A stretch of DNA of 64,000 nt, from the NCBI RefSeq assembly GCF_024296865.1, contig NZ_CP101134.1:2790001-2854000 (forward strand). The letters are read 5' to 3'. Source of the stretch: Sphingobacterium sp. LZ7M1 (GTDB taxonomy: Bacteria > Bacteroidota > Bacteroidia > Sphingobacteriales > Sphingobacteriaceae). The first letter of the stretch is position 1; each line of letters begins with the position of its first letter. A program made the translations under genes and the position numbers. The notes beneath the pieces were generated by a model that had not been told where the DNA came from, searched no databases, and saw nothing but the letters and a program-made list of their open reading frames with translations. Positions 61,545 to 64,000 of this stretch are shown one piece after another.

Positions 61545-63302
61545 ATGATAACAGTTAATAAGACCTATTTATTTCATGCTATTTTCCTGATTTTTATCTT
61601 AACTATACTAGCATGTAAAAAGCAAACTGGAGAAACAGAGAAACCTAACCCTTCCAAAGAAAATTCACTTCACTTTAGAATTCAAGGTGTCCAAGACATC
61701 AGTGAACCTGAATTGAATCATGATAATAGTAAAGCTTCAAATAGTGTTACAGCAAGGAGACGAAAGATTGCAGCAGAAAGTGAAATCGTAAGTTTAGATG
61801 GTATTGATGCCATTATGAAGGTAACAGAGGAAATACCCAGCCATTACCCAGATAAGATGGAAAAGAAATCCCTCACGGTAAAGAACAAACAGTCCAGAAC
61901 TTCGGGCAATGGAAATTTTGCCCGCGCGATCTCCCAACTGAAAAATGGTGTGCGATATAAAATTGTACTATATAAAGCTGATCCTAATGGCAAGCCAATC
62001 GAATTTGTTGACCAAGCTGATGGTCAGGTTGGTGGTACGGATGTTTCCATTGAAGCATACAGAAACACGAATTATCGATGGTATGCATATACTTACAACA
62101 ACAACAGTCCTTTAGAAGTATTTACAGCAAATCAAAACAGCCTACCAGTAAAACCTTCTGGAAACAATAATTTATTGAGGCAGGACTTTGCTTATGCTAC
62201 TGGCCTCATAACTACTGGCAATGTCATCGATGGCAGTAGCAGCATCAACAACATTGTCTTGACCAGGAAAACCGCTCAGATCATCGTTGAAATTAACTCT
62301 AGGGGCATGTTCGGCGCAATAGCTTATGCCAGCCCTCGATTCAAGGACAACTCAGGTCTTAGCAGAGCTGATTTCAGATTAATCGATAGCAGTTACCAGA
62401 ACCCAAGTACTATGATAAGTGCCTTGAATGTCTATAACCATCATGGTTCTGGTTTTTCCGTACCAGTGGGAACTGATTCTGTTCCAGAACCAGATTGGAA
62501 AAGAAGATACACCTTTTATACAGTTGCTAATGGAACTGCACCTGTAAACTTGGTTGTTTCTTTGGACACCCTTAAAATAAAAAGCGAGCGACTTTCTGAA
62601 TATGGTGACAACCCTTATTATTTAGAAAGAGAGTTTTATAATCGTGCATTCAGTTTCCCAAATTTTATCCCTCAACCTGGAAAAAGTTATTTTATTTCAA
62701 TCAAATTGGTTGAATCTGCTATTCCAATTGGTAATACCATGTGGGCTAGAGCAAATGTGTACCGAAATATTAAAAGCCCTAGACTACCTGGCAATTTTTA
62801 TGAATACAGATTCCGATATGACAACCCTATTTTCAATTCGACCGATGATGTCCCCCACATGACCGATATGTTTACCAATGATATCTACAATATAGGTGGC
62901 AAGAACATCTGTGAAAGAATCTATCCAGAAGGAGTTTGGGATTTACCAACAAGAGATGATTTCAATCAATTGGATGATTATTCCAACAAAGAGTTACAGA
63001 CTGTAGGCTTAAATTGGTATACGAGAATAATCCCACAAAATCCTACATCCTTATCAATCGGATATGTTGATGGGTATCTTAATTTTGTTCCAATGGGTTA
63101 CAAAAGAATCAGCACAGAAGGATTTAGTCAATATTTCCCTAACAGTTTAAACTTTATGCAAACAAAAGGCTATTGGAGAACCAAGGAAGCTGCTGTATTT
63201 GCACAGTTCAATTACAGTCTCATGTCCAGAAATTATATCAATACCGGAAATTATACAGCGAATTGGAATGCTTGCATCCGATGTGTCAGAAAAAAAGGTT
63301 AA
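61545..63302 (+). CDS. Fimbrillin-like/FISUMP-type lipoprotein
   Basis: A 585-residue lipoprotein with signal [12 protein letters not shown] variable region with fimbrillin-like beta-sandwich features ([40 protein letters not shown]) covers the first two-thirds. The C-terminal 130 residues have the FISUMP-like pattern ([42 protein letters not shown]) with two Cys likely in a disulfide. Fimbrillin-type proteins form surface fibres or anchor to them. The last 4 bases overlap the convergent GH172 gene. Confidence 0.8.
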   Translation: MITVNKTYLFHAIFLIFILTILACKKQTGETEKPNPSKENSLHFRIQGVQDISEPELNHDNSKASNSVTARRRKIAAESEIVSLDGIDAIMKVTEEIPSHYPDKMEKKSLTVKNKQSRTSGNGNFARAISQLKNGVRYKIVLYKADPNGKPIEFVDQADGQVGGTDVSIEAYRNTNYRWYAYTYNNNSPLEVFTANQNSLPVKPSGNNNLLRQDFAYATGLITTGNVIDGSSSINNIVLTRKTAQIIVEINSRGMFGAIAYASPRFKDNSGLSRADFRLIDSSYQNPSTMISALNVYNHHGSGFSVPVGTDSVPEPDWKRRYTFYTVANGTAPVNLVVSLDTLKIKSERLSEYGDNPYYLEREFYNRAFSFPNFIPQPGKSYFISIKLVESAIPIGNTMWARANVYRNIKSPRLPGNFYEYRFRYDNPIFNSTDDVPHMTDMFTNDIYNIGGKNICERIYPEGVWDLPTRDDFNQLDDYSNKELQTVGLNWYTRIIPQNPTSLSIGYVDGYLNFVPMGYKRISTEGFSQYFPNSLNFMQTKGYWRTKEAAVFAQFNYSLMSRNYINTGNYTANWNACIRCVRKKG

Positions 63303-64000
63303 TCGCCGATTTTTTCCAAAAATATCCGATCTAGCTCAAATTCATTACCTTTCTCTCCCTGCTTCCGGACGTGAAAGGTAATGGAATTGGTTTGTTTCGT
63401 GATCTTAATAGTTCCCATTTCTACCTTCTCATTCAATTTCTCTTGTGCAGCTAGGCTTGACTTCCAATCTGCAATTAGCTTTTGCCTTTGCCAAATGGCG
63501 AATTCAGCCCCATTTTCCTTCTCAAAATAGGAAATCGACAATTTATACTCGCCTTCTGGAACATCAGTGAGCATAATTCGAACGGTATGATGCCCATCAG
63601 AACGCATCCTTAATCCACGGTCTTGCTTGACTTCTGCCCCACCACCAAGTGTTACTTCCATCAACTGTGGGAAATACTCATGAACCGTTGGCAAATAAAC
63701 CTGACGAAGTGCATCTGTAGGCTCAATTTTTGAACGCAAAGGTTGGGCAGCATAATACATGGCGATAGATGTATAATCCACTGGAAACTCATTACCTTCT
63801 GGACCATGCTCTATAACATGGTCAATCTCCTTTTCAAAAGGCATTTTATCCGTCATGAAAAAACGATAGGCCCCTGTCCTTCCCATTGGCAAACTATAAT
63901 CCAGTGATCCATGGATGGGCAAACTTATCCCACGGTCCCATCTGTCCAACAAAGCATACCAGCCCCCATTATAATAATCTTCTGAACCTGTTCCATGCAA
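63299..64000 (-). CDS. GH172-family (DUF2961) glycoside hydrolase, partial at the right edge
   Basis: The C-terminal 233 residues of a protein continuing to the right. [19 protein letters not shown] carries the catalytic Glu of DUF2961/GH172. [24 protein letters not shown] follows as part of the jelly-roll fold. A C-terminal extra beta domain ([40 protein letters not shown]) completes it. GH172 enzymes act on difructose anhydrides or arabinofuranosides. It is convergent with the fimbrillin-like gene, with a 4-base overlap. Confidence 0.92.
   Translation of the reverse strand: MHGTGSEDYYNGGWYALLDRWDRGISLPIHGSLDYSLPMGRTGAYRFFMTDKMPFEKEIDHVIEHGPEGNEFPVDYTSIAMYYAAQPLRSKIEPTDALRQVYLPTVHEYFPQLMEVTLGGGAEVKQDRGLRMRSDGHHTVRIMLTDVPEGEYKLSISYFEKENGAEFAIWQRQKLIADWKSSLAAQEKLNEKVEMGTIKITKQTNSITFHVRKQGEKGNEFELDRIFLEKIGD

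Overview
The window comes from the chromosome of a member of the Bacteroidota, most likely a Sphingobacterium- or Pedobacter-like bacterium. This is inferred from two SusC/SusD pairs, a FecR/ECF-sigma pair, GH32, GH76 and GH172 enzymes, a fimbrillin-like lipoprotein, a menaquinone methyltransferase, many lipoproteins with Bacteroidota-style lipoboxes, low GC content and TAnnTTTG promoter elements. No rRNA, tRNA, CRISPR array, transposase or integrase was recognised.

Layout. 1-1321: the N-terminal 440 residues of a DUF4157 (eCIS core domain) protein run off the left edge. 1446-2833: a VOC protein and two AT-rich small genes. 3185-5923: a P460-type haem protein with a haem-less paralogue, divergent from a membrane-bound LytTR regulator. 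6236-9322: an operon of a conserved unknown, a DyP-type peroxidase and a catalase-like protein. 9323-11029: a 1.7 kb gene-free block of dispersed repeats, a perfect 48-bp palindrome and strong hairpins. 11030-15751: ArsC, small stress proteins, an SRA-HNH modification-dependent endonuclease, an ECF sigma factor with membrane partners, and Hsp20. 15851-20309: a nucleotidase, an exported TPR protein and a PAP2/GtrA/GT39 lipid-linked sugar cluster. 20363-26418: mostly small genes, including two 42-residue CCHC microproteins and an acidic protein with an in-frame stop, then an OmpA-like lipoprotein and more repeats. 26419-29820: a GH32 fructosidase and an ABC-F protein. 29894-33423: a three-gene lipid operon of a fatty acid hydroxylase, a ketoacyl synthase III fused to a haem-oxygenase-like diiron domain, and a frameshifted conserved gene. 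33693-39843: MsrA, GH76, class I aldolase and hydrolase genes. 39850-48969: a complete polysaccharide-utilisation-type locus on the minus strand (sigma, FecR, STN-SusC, SusD, beta-helix/PDZ enzyme). 49306-52594: a two-component system with a PAP2 phosphatase and an EamA half-transporter. 53035-57688: a second SusC/SusD pair. 57888-60985: UbiE/MenG and a CPA1 antiporter preceded by a heptanucleotide satellite. 61302-64000: a small peptide gene, a fimbrillin-like lipoprotein and the C-terminal part of a GH172 enzyme.

The strongest candidates for something undescribed are the ketoacyl-synthase/diiron-oxidase fusion operon (29894-33423), the paired CCHC microproteins (20618-21042), and the palindrome and repeat block at 9323-11029. 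Several genes given here (the DUF4157 gene and four short ones) were found by hand translation. Several start sites are moved downstream to ATG codons that directly precede signal peptides, or to starts that lie downstream of a promoter motif.
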